Source: a virus
Strand: one strand, 5' to 3'
Virus record (IMG/VR): IMGVR_UViG_3300008259_003217
Coordinates: 62,001-126,000 of that record
Length of the DNA stretch: 64,000 nucleotides
The position numbers and the translations under genes were made by a program. The notes below the pieces were generated by a model. It had not been told where the DNA came from. It made no database searches and worked only from the letters and a program-made list of their open reading frames with translations. Positions 29,301-36,049 of this stretch are shown here, in pieces; position 1 is the first letter of the stretch; every line of letters starts with the position of its first letter.

Positions 29301-29328
29301 AAACTTTAATATATTATGTAATAACTAA
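26311..29328 (+). CDS. Baseplate protein with tail-protein-I-like segment
   Basis: 1005 residues. A central region (about 430-490: YYRNLILNSAYLFKSKGTRK, then SIEILLRLVGAPEALVEF) resembles phage tail protein I and related baseplate components, where a kSKGTr-xx-i-xx-LL motif precedes a short helix. Another helix-rich part is YGRSFDETKMFISALSNMNS. The C-terminal 95 residues (from 29050) form a small beta/alpha module that has a recognisable copy at the C-terminus of the next gene's product. Cysteines near 860-900 (CNSCKITG, DCPTQFIEC) may form a metal or disulfide site. Likely a wedge or fibre-docking protein. Confidence 0.65.
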   Translation: MAIKKYTCPPQLPSGEGSFSDNLVGFQLVAGGGLTQANFEFTTALSEKKDRTFTIGAFSDPISLNSMNIDSVEESRTILAKNFRVYPNFDLSQVSNFTLYGSLSKRMSVSITKIINYFPAALQVYSQQPNFGTYYSAFNIVYDQVENETTFDINLDNLYNTFDIDYTTNADRNFELKEIEVSPLRNFTKNYLKYSLFFYDNEYPIVYYSPIDPSADTKLTVVVLGNPFSGNTTITDPYNLRPNKLTTNKSFNEDFDEVEKFLLNRMVVPEYTATFILPKENDDGSFSITNEILTFPKEGPWNLDIKTRKFDEYLGKLNEYTNLLDEYRTNLISRFLTTGALKEFDTSDQKFEKLLQIYGRSFDETKMFISALSNMNSVNYNIGNDIPSQLLKNLAQTLGWKTNISPISNDELLNSVFNTGSNEFTGWSRGMTPDELNYQYYRNLILNSAYLFKSKGTRKSIEILLRLVGAPEALVEFNEHVYLADQKIDMDEFGVQYAKISGGTYVQELPVLDTTDIFSIMGVKYTGFTTSLISSDVQTTILDYPINENGYPTNPQFSENFFFQKGGGWFESTPQHRMPEQVDLTNSVFTGSNPNYQTILQPFNYGEEYLNRYRDFPYMDLGFRLRKTIDNNKSWSNDVGPLRNTSDGNFNAYYIAYDENLVLNVKNVDIFLNPSQGLVYDVWSMSRKYNYPIPEEGLNYIQPTYCNPNPNTPYPQRGGIDWTEIIPKPKQKTFFEFAQTFWKNTINVRNRQYINDGKTGGYPTLQSIYWRYLESQESINVPNDNFTYRTMIDYVNGLGDYWLRLVEQMVPATTLWNGGVRLENSIFHRQKFVWRRQAGCQLLPVPCNSCKITGQIFVYDCPTQFIECGLYPWSNNSLTTSFGVVLSDTLNTYAINNGLDLNNDCVLSTLETNWYVDIRIGGVILNVYPFYIGYGLTYSSSIPTNQQWVSALSEALDELQDSGLSYFIDQTKETVSVYNNNCIPIDPTDTIEINVGINFNILCNN

Positions 29329-31520
29329 TGGGATTCATTTCAATATATAACTTATCCGTAACCGGGGACTGTACCAACAGTGGTTTAGGAGCGGTATCAT
29401 TTGATATAGCTGGGGATAGCCCAACGTTCACTGTGTACGAAGCTACAACAACTGGGTTATTACCAACATCTGTTGGTGTGACCGGTTATTCAGCTAATAA
29501 TCTAACTGGGTTTAGTTATTTTGTATACATACAAGACGCTACACCAGATCCACCAAGTATATATGGGTTTAACATTTCCAGTGGTATAACCGTAAGTCTA
29601 TCATCCAGTGGTAGTACATGTGGGAATGACAACGGATCTATAACCGCTACAACACAATCAGTTTTTGGGTCTAACAGTTATACCCTATATGATATATCAG
29701 GTAATGTTTTAGATGTTAAAAATGGTGGTACGTTTGCGGTATTTGACCCAGTTTCAGCTGACACATATTATGTCACAGTAAGTGATGAGGGTGGATGTTC
29801 CGGAACAAGTGAAACCGTATTAGTATACACATCAAATACCCTTAATTTTGGAACATATGTTGTTGATAACTATGGTTGTTCTGGAATACCAAATGGTAAA
29901 ATATATATAACTGGGGTTACAGGCACACCACCATACACATATAGTTGTATTGGTCAAACCGGATCAACAATTACCGGACTAACAGAAGGGTTTTACCCAG
30001 TTACAGTTACGGATTCACTTGGTTGTTCCGTAACTAATATTACAGGTGTTGGAAAAGTAGATAATGTGAGTATTGGGTTAATAACAGCTACCCAACCCAG
30101 TTGCTTTGGTAGTGATGGTGACGTGACAGTACAGTTATTGGGTGGAACCGGACCATTCTTCTACTCAGGATCCAACGGGGAAAACATAATATCATTCTCA
30201 ACATCATATACATTCACAAATGTGTCGTCAGGTGTATTTAATGTGTTTGTCCAGGATTCTGGATTTTGTGCAACATCTGGATCAACAAACGTCATTACCA
30301 CCAATAGTTTTAGTGTGACAAATATCACGGTAACAAATTCTTTTTGTAGTAATTTAGACGGGTCTATAAGTGTTACACTAAATTCTGGTGTACCATCCGG
30401 AACATATAGTTACCAATTAATCGATTCCTCTGGGAATACTGTATTTGACATTAATGAAAATACAATATTTAACTATAACGGATTATCCAGTGGAATTTAT
30501 ACATTGATAATTGATGATGGTGTTTGTACATATACCGAAATAATTGAAATTAAAAATGTTGACAAATTTAGAGTCAACACCACCGTAACAAATACAACCT
30601 GTGGACTTAATAATGGGTCAGTTAAAATAATAGCTACAACTGGGGGGATTATCCCATATACATACCAAGTTGTTGGACCAACTAGTAGTCCCGTTACATA
30701 CCCATACCAAGTGTCAAACACCTTTAACGGGTTAGCACCTGGAACATACACCGCTTATGTTTTAGACTCAGTTGGATGTATTCAAACAACCAATTTCTAC
30801 GTTAACCCAAGTCAAAATGTATTTTTCACTCTATTACCGTTTGATCCGGTAACAGGTAATGATGGTCAAATATCAACGATGATAACCAGTGGTTCACCAC
30901 CGTTTACATATCTTTGGTCACCAGGTGGTCAAACAACACCATCAATAAATAACCTATCAGCGGGTACATATACCCTACAAGTAGTTGATTCGGACGGATG
31001 TTCACTGACTAAATCAGTGATTTTAAAAGGTACTAAATTGGTATCATCATATGAAACATATACGGTTTGTGAAAAAGTTTTTAAAAACACCGGACAATTA
31101 GGTAAACGGGGGATATTACAAATGTTTAATGAAGGTTTTTATGATCTAACTTTGAACGACTATGGATGTATTATCAACTCAGCTCAATTTATTGTTGAGG
31201 TTAAAATTGACGACAGCGTGATTGAAAATACGTTCTACACCTCATCTGGAATTACAGATTACCCAACCGAATTACAATATCTAGATACTGTTAGACAAAC
31301 TTTACAACAATTCCCAGGTGTTGGTAATGTTGATTTTGATGTAAATAATAATGAAATTATAATATATAACGATTGTGCCGAAATCCAAGAATCTTGTCAA
31401 CCATATTCATTTAACCAATACGATGGGTCTAATTTTATTATTAACTTGAAAATAGTTTATGATATATCATGTATTGATTGTGGACTACCACCAATAACCA
31501 CCACAACGACAATTCCATAA
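29328..31520 (+). CDS. SprB-repeat adhesin-like tail protein
   Basis: 730 residues containing about six tandem SprB-type repeats of 70-80 residues: each begins with a C-G-x-N-x-G-S pattern (TTCGLNNGSVKI; PSCFGSDGDVTV) and ends in G-x-Y-x-V-x-V-x-D-x-x-G-C (GTYTLQVVDSDGC). SprB repeats are known from gliding-motility adhesins and other surface proteins of Bacteroidetes. The C-terminal about 95 residues (from 31185) match the C-terminal module of the preceding protein, and the chain ends in a TTTTTIP linker motif that recurs in later fibre genes. Inferred role: long receptor-binding or adhesin fibre borrowed from the host. Overlaps both neighbours by 1 nt. Confidence 0.78.
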   Translation: MGFISIYNLSVTGDCTNSGLGAVSFDIAGDSPTFTVYEATTTGLLPTSVGVTGYSANNLTGFSYFVYIQDATPDPPSIYGFNISSGITVSLSSSGSTCGNDNGSITATTQSVFGSNSYTLYDISGNVLDVKNGGTFAVFDPVSADTYYVTVSDEGGCSGTSETVLVYTSNTLNFGTYVVDNYGCSGIPNGKIYITGVTGTPPYTYSCIGQTGSTITGLTEGFYPVTVTDSLGCSVTNITGVGKVDNVSIGLITATQPSCFGSDGDVTVQLLGGTGPFFYSGSNGENIISFSTSYTFTNVSSGVFNVFVQDSGFCATSGSTNVITTNSFSVTNITVTNSFCSNLDGSISVTLNSGVPSGTYSYQLIDSSGNTVFDINENTIFNYNGLSSGIYTLIIDDGVCTYTEIIEIKNVDKFRVNTTVTNTTCGLNNGSVKIIATTGGIIPYTYQVVGPTSSPVTYPYQVSNTFNGLAPGTYTAYVLDSVGCIQTTNFYVNPSQNVFFTLLPFDPVTGNDGQISTMITSGSPPFTYLWSPGGQTTPSINNLSAGTYTLQVVDSDGCSLTKSVILKGTKLVSSYETYTVCEKVFKNTGQLGKRGILQMFNEGFYDLTLNDYGCIINSAQFIVEVKIDDSVIENTFYTSSGITDYPTELQYLDTVRQTLQQFPGVGNVDFDVNNNEIIIYNDCAEIQESCQPYSFNQYDGSNFIINLKIVYDISCIDCGLPPITTTTTIP

Positions 31521-31822
31521 TGACACAAGTTATTATAACAAATATAACCGGTTTGGGACCAAACTATATGATCTACGTCTGTAATGTTTTTGGTGATGAC
31601 TGTATTTCATTGGATAATTTGACTAGTACGGTACCACCAATAGTTAGTTATATTTTACCACCATCTTTTGACACCGCACCAGCTATCGGTTTAAAAATTA
31701 TCACAAGTGACGGTTGTGAAAGATTCCATATTTTGTATTGTGAAAACTTTGACCCAGAAAAACTATTCCAAGACGGTACTGAGTTTTATTTTATGTCTGG
31801 GGATATTTATGACTTCCAGTAA
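31520..31822 (+). CDS. Small fibre-associated module protein
   Basis: 100 residues. The ATG at 31520 overlaps the previous stop (TAATG), so I prefer it over an upstream in-frame start inside the adhesin gene. The protein begins MTQVIITNITGLGPNYMIYV and has a central PPxxSYILPPSFD and a C-terminal KIITSDGCE. The 73-residue product of the minus-strand gene at 41248-41469 shows the same layout (GLSPFHIYVC, IPPLF, KVVDTNDCE), so the two are paralogues. Both lie directly before or after adhesin genes; probably a small beta-sandwich tip or connector. Function unknown. Confidence 0.6.
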   Translation: MTQVIITNITGLGPNYMIYVCNVFGDDCISLDNLTSTVPPIVSYILPPSFDTAPAIGLKIITSDGCERFHILYCENFDPEKLFQDGTEFYFMSGDIYDFQ

Positions 31823-31835
31823 TATTTATAAAATA
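31823..31835 (+). promoter_or_regulatory. Late-like promoter for tail fibre gene
   Basis: TATTTATAAAATA, 8 nt before the fibre ATG at 31844, a one-base-longer version of the T4-late-like box. Confidence 0.45.
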
Positions 31836-31843
31836 AAAATAAC

Positions 31844-33052
31844 ATGGCTTTTTTAACTGACCAAACATTAGCTTCTGGTGTAACATTAAACGATCTTATA
31901 CACATCGTAATACCAACCGACATATCACAAGGAAACCCAGCTGGATCCTCATATAAAGCTACAATTGAACAAGTAATATCCGGATTTACCGGAACAACAT
32001 TATATGAAGTTGGACCCGGAACGGACTCAACACAACGAATTGGGACATCATCAGACTCATCCGGTAATTGTTCTGTCGTTAGTGGTGGTATCAGTAATAC
32101 TGTATTAGGTTTAGCTGGATTTGTTGGTGGAGGTGGATTTAACACCGTCAGTGGGGACAGATCCGTGATAACCGGTGGTGGTGGATCATGTCCAGCGTTG
32201 GGTAATAAAACTTTATGTAATTATAATTTTATTGGTGGTGGTATACAAAATGTTGTTAATGGTACTTTTTCATCAATTGTTGGTGGGGGGTCAATATTAC
32301 TGGCTAACGGGAATATAATAAACTCTTGCTATTCGACAATAGTCGGAGGGTGTAGAAACGTGATAAATCATAACTTTTCAACAGTAATCGGAAGTAACAT
32401 ATCAACACAATCAGCTTGTACGGTACATATAAATAATTTATTGATAAAGAATACACCACCACAGGACCAAACCGCTACCGATTATTTAGTTAGGGATACC
32501 ATATCTGGAATGGTAAAATATAAAACAATTCCTGGACCAACAGTTTTTGGTCTATATGCTCAAACAGGAAATAGTATTACAGTATCTGGCACAACATCAG
32601 AATTAAGTATTATTGGACCTGGTGTGGGTACATTAAACGTTCCAACAAACGGATTTTCTGTTGGTGATTCTTTTGTTGTTAGGGTATCCGGTGACTTAGG
32701 TGCTAACAATGGTGACGATTTAACACTACGAGTAAAATCAGGTTCTGCTGAATTTGGTGTTGTTGGACCACTTAATATGCCAAATGTTACGTCATCACAT
32801 TTTTCTTTTGAAGTAACATTTACTATTAGAGCTGTGGGTACTGCTGGAAATGCAAAAATACAATCTTCGGGTTTCTTTACATTTACACAAAATGCCGGTG
32901 GTACCTTTGAAGGTGATAATTTTAGTACTTTAAATCAAACTACTTTTGATACGACAATCCCAAATCAACTTGACATTACAGCACAGTTCAATTCAACAAA
33001 CGCAGCTAATTTCATTTTTACTGAAATATTAGTTTTAAATAAGATTTATTAG
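31844..33052 (+). CDS. Tail fibre / receptor-binding protein with YadA-head-like repeats
   Basis: 402 residues. After an N-terminal attachment region (MAFLTDQTLASGVTLNDLIH) comes a beta-roll array with units such as SVVSGGISNTV, SVITGGGG, FIGGGIQNVVNGTF, SIVGGGS, TIVGGCRNVI and TVIGSN. This G-G-x-x-N-x-V repeat resembles trimeric autotransporter (YadA-type) head repeats used in phage fibres. The C-terminal domain (about 235-402) is an all-beta jelly-roll-like region (FVVRVSGDLG, FSFEVTFTIRAVG) as in TNF-like receptor-binding tips. It has its own late-like promoter and is followed by a glycosyltransferase. Likely a trimeric fibre recognising the host surface. Confidence 0.7.
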   Translation: MAFLTDQTLASGVTLNDLIHIVIPTDISQGNPAGSSYKATIEQVISGFTGTTLYEVGPGTDSTQRIGTSSDSSGNCSVVSGGISNTVLGLAGFVGGGGFNTVSGDRSVITGGGGSCPALGNKTLCNYNFIGGGIQNVVNGTFSSIVGGGSILLANGNIINSCYSTIVGGCRNVINHNFSTVIGSNISTQSACTVHINNLLIKNTPPQDQTATDYLVRDTISGMVKYKTIPGPTVFGLYAQTGNSITVSGTTSELSIIGPGVGTLNVPTNGFSVGDSFVVRVSGDLGANNGDDLTLRVKSGSAEFGVVGPLNMPNVTSSHFSFEVTFTIRAVGTAGNAKIQSSGFFTFTQNAGGTFEGDNFSTLNQTTFDTTIPNQLDITAQFNSTNAANFIFTEILVLNKIY

Positions 33053-33087
33053 GTTCACTTTGTTCATTTTACAAATATATTTTATTT

Positions 33088-34059
33088 ATGAAAGATATTC
33101 TATTTGTAACGGCACAACCAGATGTCCCATACTTCCATTGGCAATCCAAGGTATATGTTCATAATTTCATACAAAACGGGATTAAACCTGAAAATATTCA
33201 TATAATTTTTGGATTAGTTAACGGTAACCACACACCCTCAGAAGAAGGTGAAAAATTAAGGGACATGGGTGTTAATGTACACTTTTATATTGATGATAGG
33301 GAAAAAAAATCATACATACCCAGTATTAAACCATTTCTAATACATAAATGGATTAAAGAAGATGAAAGTCGAGGTGACTTATTTTTTCTACATGACGCTG
33401 ATATTATTTTCAGAGAACTTCCAGATTTTGATTCATTATTGAAAGATGGTATAACATACATGTCAAATACAATTTCATACATTGGGTATGAGTATATAAT
33501 AAGTTGTTGTCGTAAATACGAAAACCAACACATTAGTACTTACAAAAATGAATTATTTGAGGAAATGGCTGAGGTTGTTGGGATTGACATTAATGTAATA
33601 AAAGATAATCAGGAAAATTCAGGTGGTGGTCAATACTTAATTAAAAATACGAATAGTGATTTGTGGTGTAAAATATATTGTGATTGTACACCACTATACG
33701 ATCAAATGATGGATTACCAAAAAAGATTCCCAATAAACCCAGGTCAAATACAGTTTTGGACAGCGGAAATGTGGTCATTGTTATGGAATTTATGGTTACA
33801 TAATGTTGAGACTAAAGTTACCGATAAGTTAGATTTTTCCTGGGCTACTGACACAATAGAAAAATATGAAAAATCACCAATATTACACATGGCTGGTGTT
33901 ACCGAAAATTTAAAAAGTACAAAATTCTACAAAGGGGATTACATTAATGTCGACCCTTTAGTTAAATTATCGGAAGATATTAGACATTTTGATTATATAG
34001 ATCCGGAAAGTTCCACAATAAAATACATAGAAGTGATGAAGTCATACTTAAAAAAATAA
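33088..34059 (+). CDS. Putative glycosyltransferase (GT-A, DxD) in the fibre cluster
   Basis: 323 residues. N-terminal MKDILFVTAQPDVPYFHWQS and a following alternating strand-helix pattern lead to a metal-binding motif FFLHDADIIF with D103-x-D105. A later GGGQYLIKN stretch and WTAEMWSLLWNLW resemble the acceptor half of GT-A enzymes that trim or add sugars on proteins. No signal peptide or membrane segment, so it would act in the host cytoplasm. It sits inside the tail-fibre block between two adhesin genes, suggesting that it glycosylates virion fibres; this is inference. It does not look like a close relative of the transferase at 5637. Confidence 0.6.
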   Translation: MKDILFVTAQPDVPYFHWQSKVYVHNFIQNGIKPENIHIIFGLVNGNHTPSEEGEKLRDMGVNVHFYIDDREKKSYIPSIKPFLIHKWIKEDESRGDLFFLHDADIIFRELPDFDSLLKDGITYMSNTISYIGYEYIISCCRKYENQHISTYKNELFEEMAEVVGIDINVIKDNQENSGGGQYLIKNTNSDLWCKIYCDCTPLYDQMMDYQKRFPINPGQIQFWTAEMWSLLWNLWLHNVETKVTDKLDFSWATDTIEKYEKSPILHMAGVTENLKSTKFYKGDYINVDPLVKLSEDIRHFDYIDPESSTIKYIEVMKSYLKK

Positions 34060-34068
34060 AAAAACGAT

Positions 34069-34081
34069 TATTTATTAAATA
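34069..34081 (+). promoter_or_regulatory. Late-like box before SprB/PT fibre gene
   Basis: TATTTATTAAATA, 7 nt before the ATG at 34089. Matches TATTTATNAATA with one extra base. Confidence 0.4.
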
Positions 34082-34088
34082 AAACACT

Positions 34089-36035
34089 ATGGGTGCTATA
34101 TGGTCGGTTAAAAATACCGGAACAACAGTTTATAACGGATTTAATTTTGTTGATGGATACGGTACGTCGAAGGTTATTAACCTACAACCAAGTCTGACCT
34201 ATTTTTTATTTTCATTTTCAGTAACATCACCATCACTTGACGTTACTGTATCATTTTATAATAAGACAGACACCACATATTGTTTTAGTGGTTGTTGTGA
34301 TGGGGAACTAATATCCTTTAAGGGGGTAAGTACCTCCCCAGTGTTTAGTTCGGCCACAATTGGACAAACGTATTATTTTAATCAAGCCATATCATCATCA
34401 AACCCAAACCAAAATTTTAGTGGTTGTTTTGAATTGGTTAGTTTTGGTAATAACCAGAGTCCACCAATCTATAGTTGTGATCCAGACCTATATGTGGATG
34501 TGACAACATTATCGTTTGATGAGGTTTTATATTATCATTGTGTATTATGTGAACAATCAAACCCGTGTCCACAACCACCAATATCACCGTCACCCACACC
34601 AACCCCAACACCAACCCCAACACCCACTCAAATACCACATGTAACCACAACCACAACAATACCATATTTTAAACCAAACCCAATACCAATTAAACGAGGT
34701 AATGAGTGTGACGTACTTACATTATATCCCATGGGTGTTAAATGTTTATCGGTAGACCCGTCAACCAATACATCTTTTGATGGTCTATTAACATTGGTAA
34801 TTACAGGTGGAACCCCACCATACCAAATAAATTGGGAAAATGGAAGTGTTAGTACGGTGTTAAGTGATTTAAATGTTGGTGAATATCCAGCAACTGTTAC
34901 CGATTATTATGGTGATTTTATTGTTAGAACAACCTGTATTTTAGAATCACAAGTAACTACAACAACAACACTTATACCTGTAACCACAACAACAACAATA
35001 CCGTTTGGTGAAACCTTATGTTTAACATATATTCAGTCGATAGCAATATTCAATCTAATAACAAACGAATATGAGATTAAAGACACGGTTTATCAAGAAG
35101 TATTATACCCTAATGGATTAATAAATGGTCAACAACAATGGTTATCACTAGGTGGTGATTATGAATTATATTGGAACACAGGAATAACATCCAATTGGAT
35201 TATTGACGGACCATTCCCTGGACAATTCGTAAACTCAAATCCAGTCACACCACCAGTCGTTGGGTGGCAACCAGTTGGAGCGTCAATAATATCCTCAGTA
35301 ATTGTTAATGTGGGTCAGTGTAAACCACTATCAATAATAAACTTCAAAGTAGTTGAAAGTCAACCAATATGTGGTAATGATGGTAGTATAATTATTAACG
35401 CAACGACAGGTGTACCACCATATGAATATTCAATAAATGGAGGAGTGACATATCAATTAGCACCAACATTTATGAACCTATCACCAGGAACTTATTTGAT
35501 CTTTGTAAAAGATTCAACAGGAAGTGTGAGTAACACAACAGCTACATTAGTACCAGCACCAACATCGGTCTATAACCTAACATTATCATTAGATGTAAAT
35601 ACAAATTCATTTACAATATCACTGGATAACCCACTACCAATTGGGACATCAATATCATTTGAATTAAACCAACAAAGTGTATTTAAATATTGGAAAAGAG
35701 CTATTGATCCGGTACCAACATACGATTGTGTGGTGACAGTTAATGGTTATGGTCAATTACCAATAGATTCCGGTACGTCAGCTATAATACCATCATTAAA
35801 TGGTTGTCCACCGTTATTCACTGGTATCCAGGAAATCTATAATAGATCCGGAACATTTGTTATAACCGGAAATAACACCATAACTGGAACATATACCGAC
35901 GACATTTTAACACCAAATATTGGGTTCTGTAAAGGAAACAATTTGAGTATGTCTTTATCCATCGGTACGGTAGATGTTACCAATTGTGATTGTTGTGAAA
36001 TTTTGGTCAATAATCCACCTAAAAAGATATTCTAA
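34089..36035 (+). CDS. Multi-domain tail fibre/adhesin with Pro-Thr hinge and SprB repeats
   Basis: 648 residues. An N-terminal beta domain (about 1-155, with FSGCCDGELISFKGV) is joined by a (PT)n hinge (about 166-180) and a VTTTTTIP linker to an SprB-like repeat (TGGTPPYQINWENG ... GEYPATVTDYYGD), another TTTTT linker pair, a beta domain, and a second SprB-like repeat (CGNDGSIIINATTGVPPYEY ... GTYLIFVKDSTG). The C-terminus ends in a Cys-rich TNCDCCEI. The domain-linker-domain design is that of an extended surface adhesin. Probably part of the virion host-recognition apparatus together with its neighbours. Confidence 0.68.
   Translation: MGAIWSVKNTGTTVYNGFNFVDGYGTSKVINLQPSLTYFLFSFSVTSPSLDVTVSFYNKTDTTYCFSGCCDGELISFKGVSTSPVFSSATIGQTYYFNQAISSSNPNQNFSGCFELVSFGNNQSPPIYSCDPDLYVDVTTLSFDEVLYYHCVLCEQSNPCPQPPISPSPTPTPTPTPTPTQIPHVTTTTTIPYFKPNPIPIKRGNECDVLTLYPMGVKCLSVDPSTNTSFDGLLTLVITGGTPPYQINWENGSVSTVLSDLNVGEYPATVTDYYGDFIVRTTCILESQVTTTTTLIPVTTTTTIPFGETLCLTYIQSIAIFNLITNEYEIKDTVYQEVLYPNGLINGQQQWLSLGGDYELYWNTGITSNWIIDGPFPGQFVNSNPVTPPVVGWQPVGASIISSVIVNVGQCKPLSIINFKVVESQPICGNDGSIIINATTGVPPYEYSINGGVTYQLAPTFMNLSPGTYLIFVKDSTGSVSNTTATLVPAPTSVYNLTLSLDVNTNSFTISLDNPLPIGTSISFELNQQSVFKYWKRAIDPVPTYDCVVTVNGYGQLPIDSGTSAIIPSLNGCPPLFTGIQEIYNRSGTFVITGNNTITGTYTDDILTPNIGFCKGNNLSMSLSIGTVDVTNCDCCEILVNNPPKKIF
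34586..34629 (+). repeat. Pro-Thr coding repeat (PT hinge)
   Basis: Tandem CCAACA/CCCACA-type hexamers encoding alternating Pro and Thr. Related hexamer tracts occur at 36784 and, on the other strand, at 40107 and elsewhere, giving short homologies between fibre genes. Confidence 0.75.
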
Positions 36036-36049
36036 ATATTTATTCGTAA

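Noticed and set aside
31478-31519. Earlier start for the 100-aa gene
   Set aside because: It is inside the SprB gene; the ATG at 31520 has the TAATG coupling seen at other junctions and aligns with the minus-strand paralogue.
33059-33083. Host-type promoter before the fibre-cluster glycosyltransferase
   Set aside because: A TTTG and a TATATTTT are present but spaced 13 nt apart and the -10 lacks the final G.
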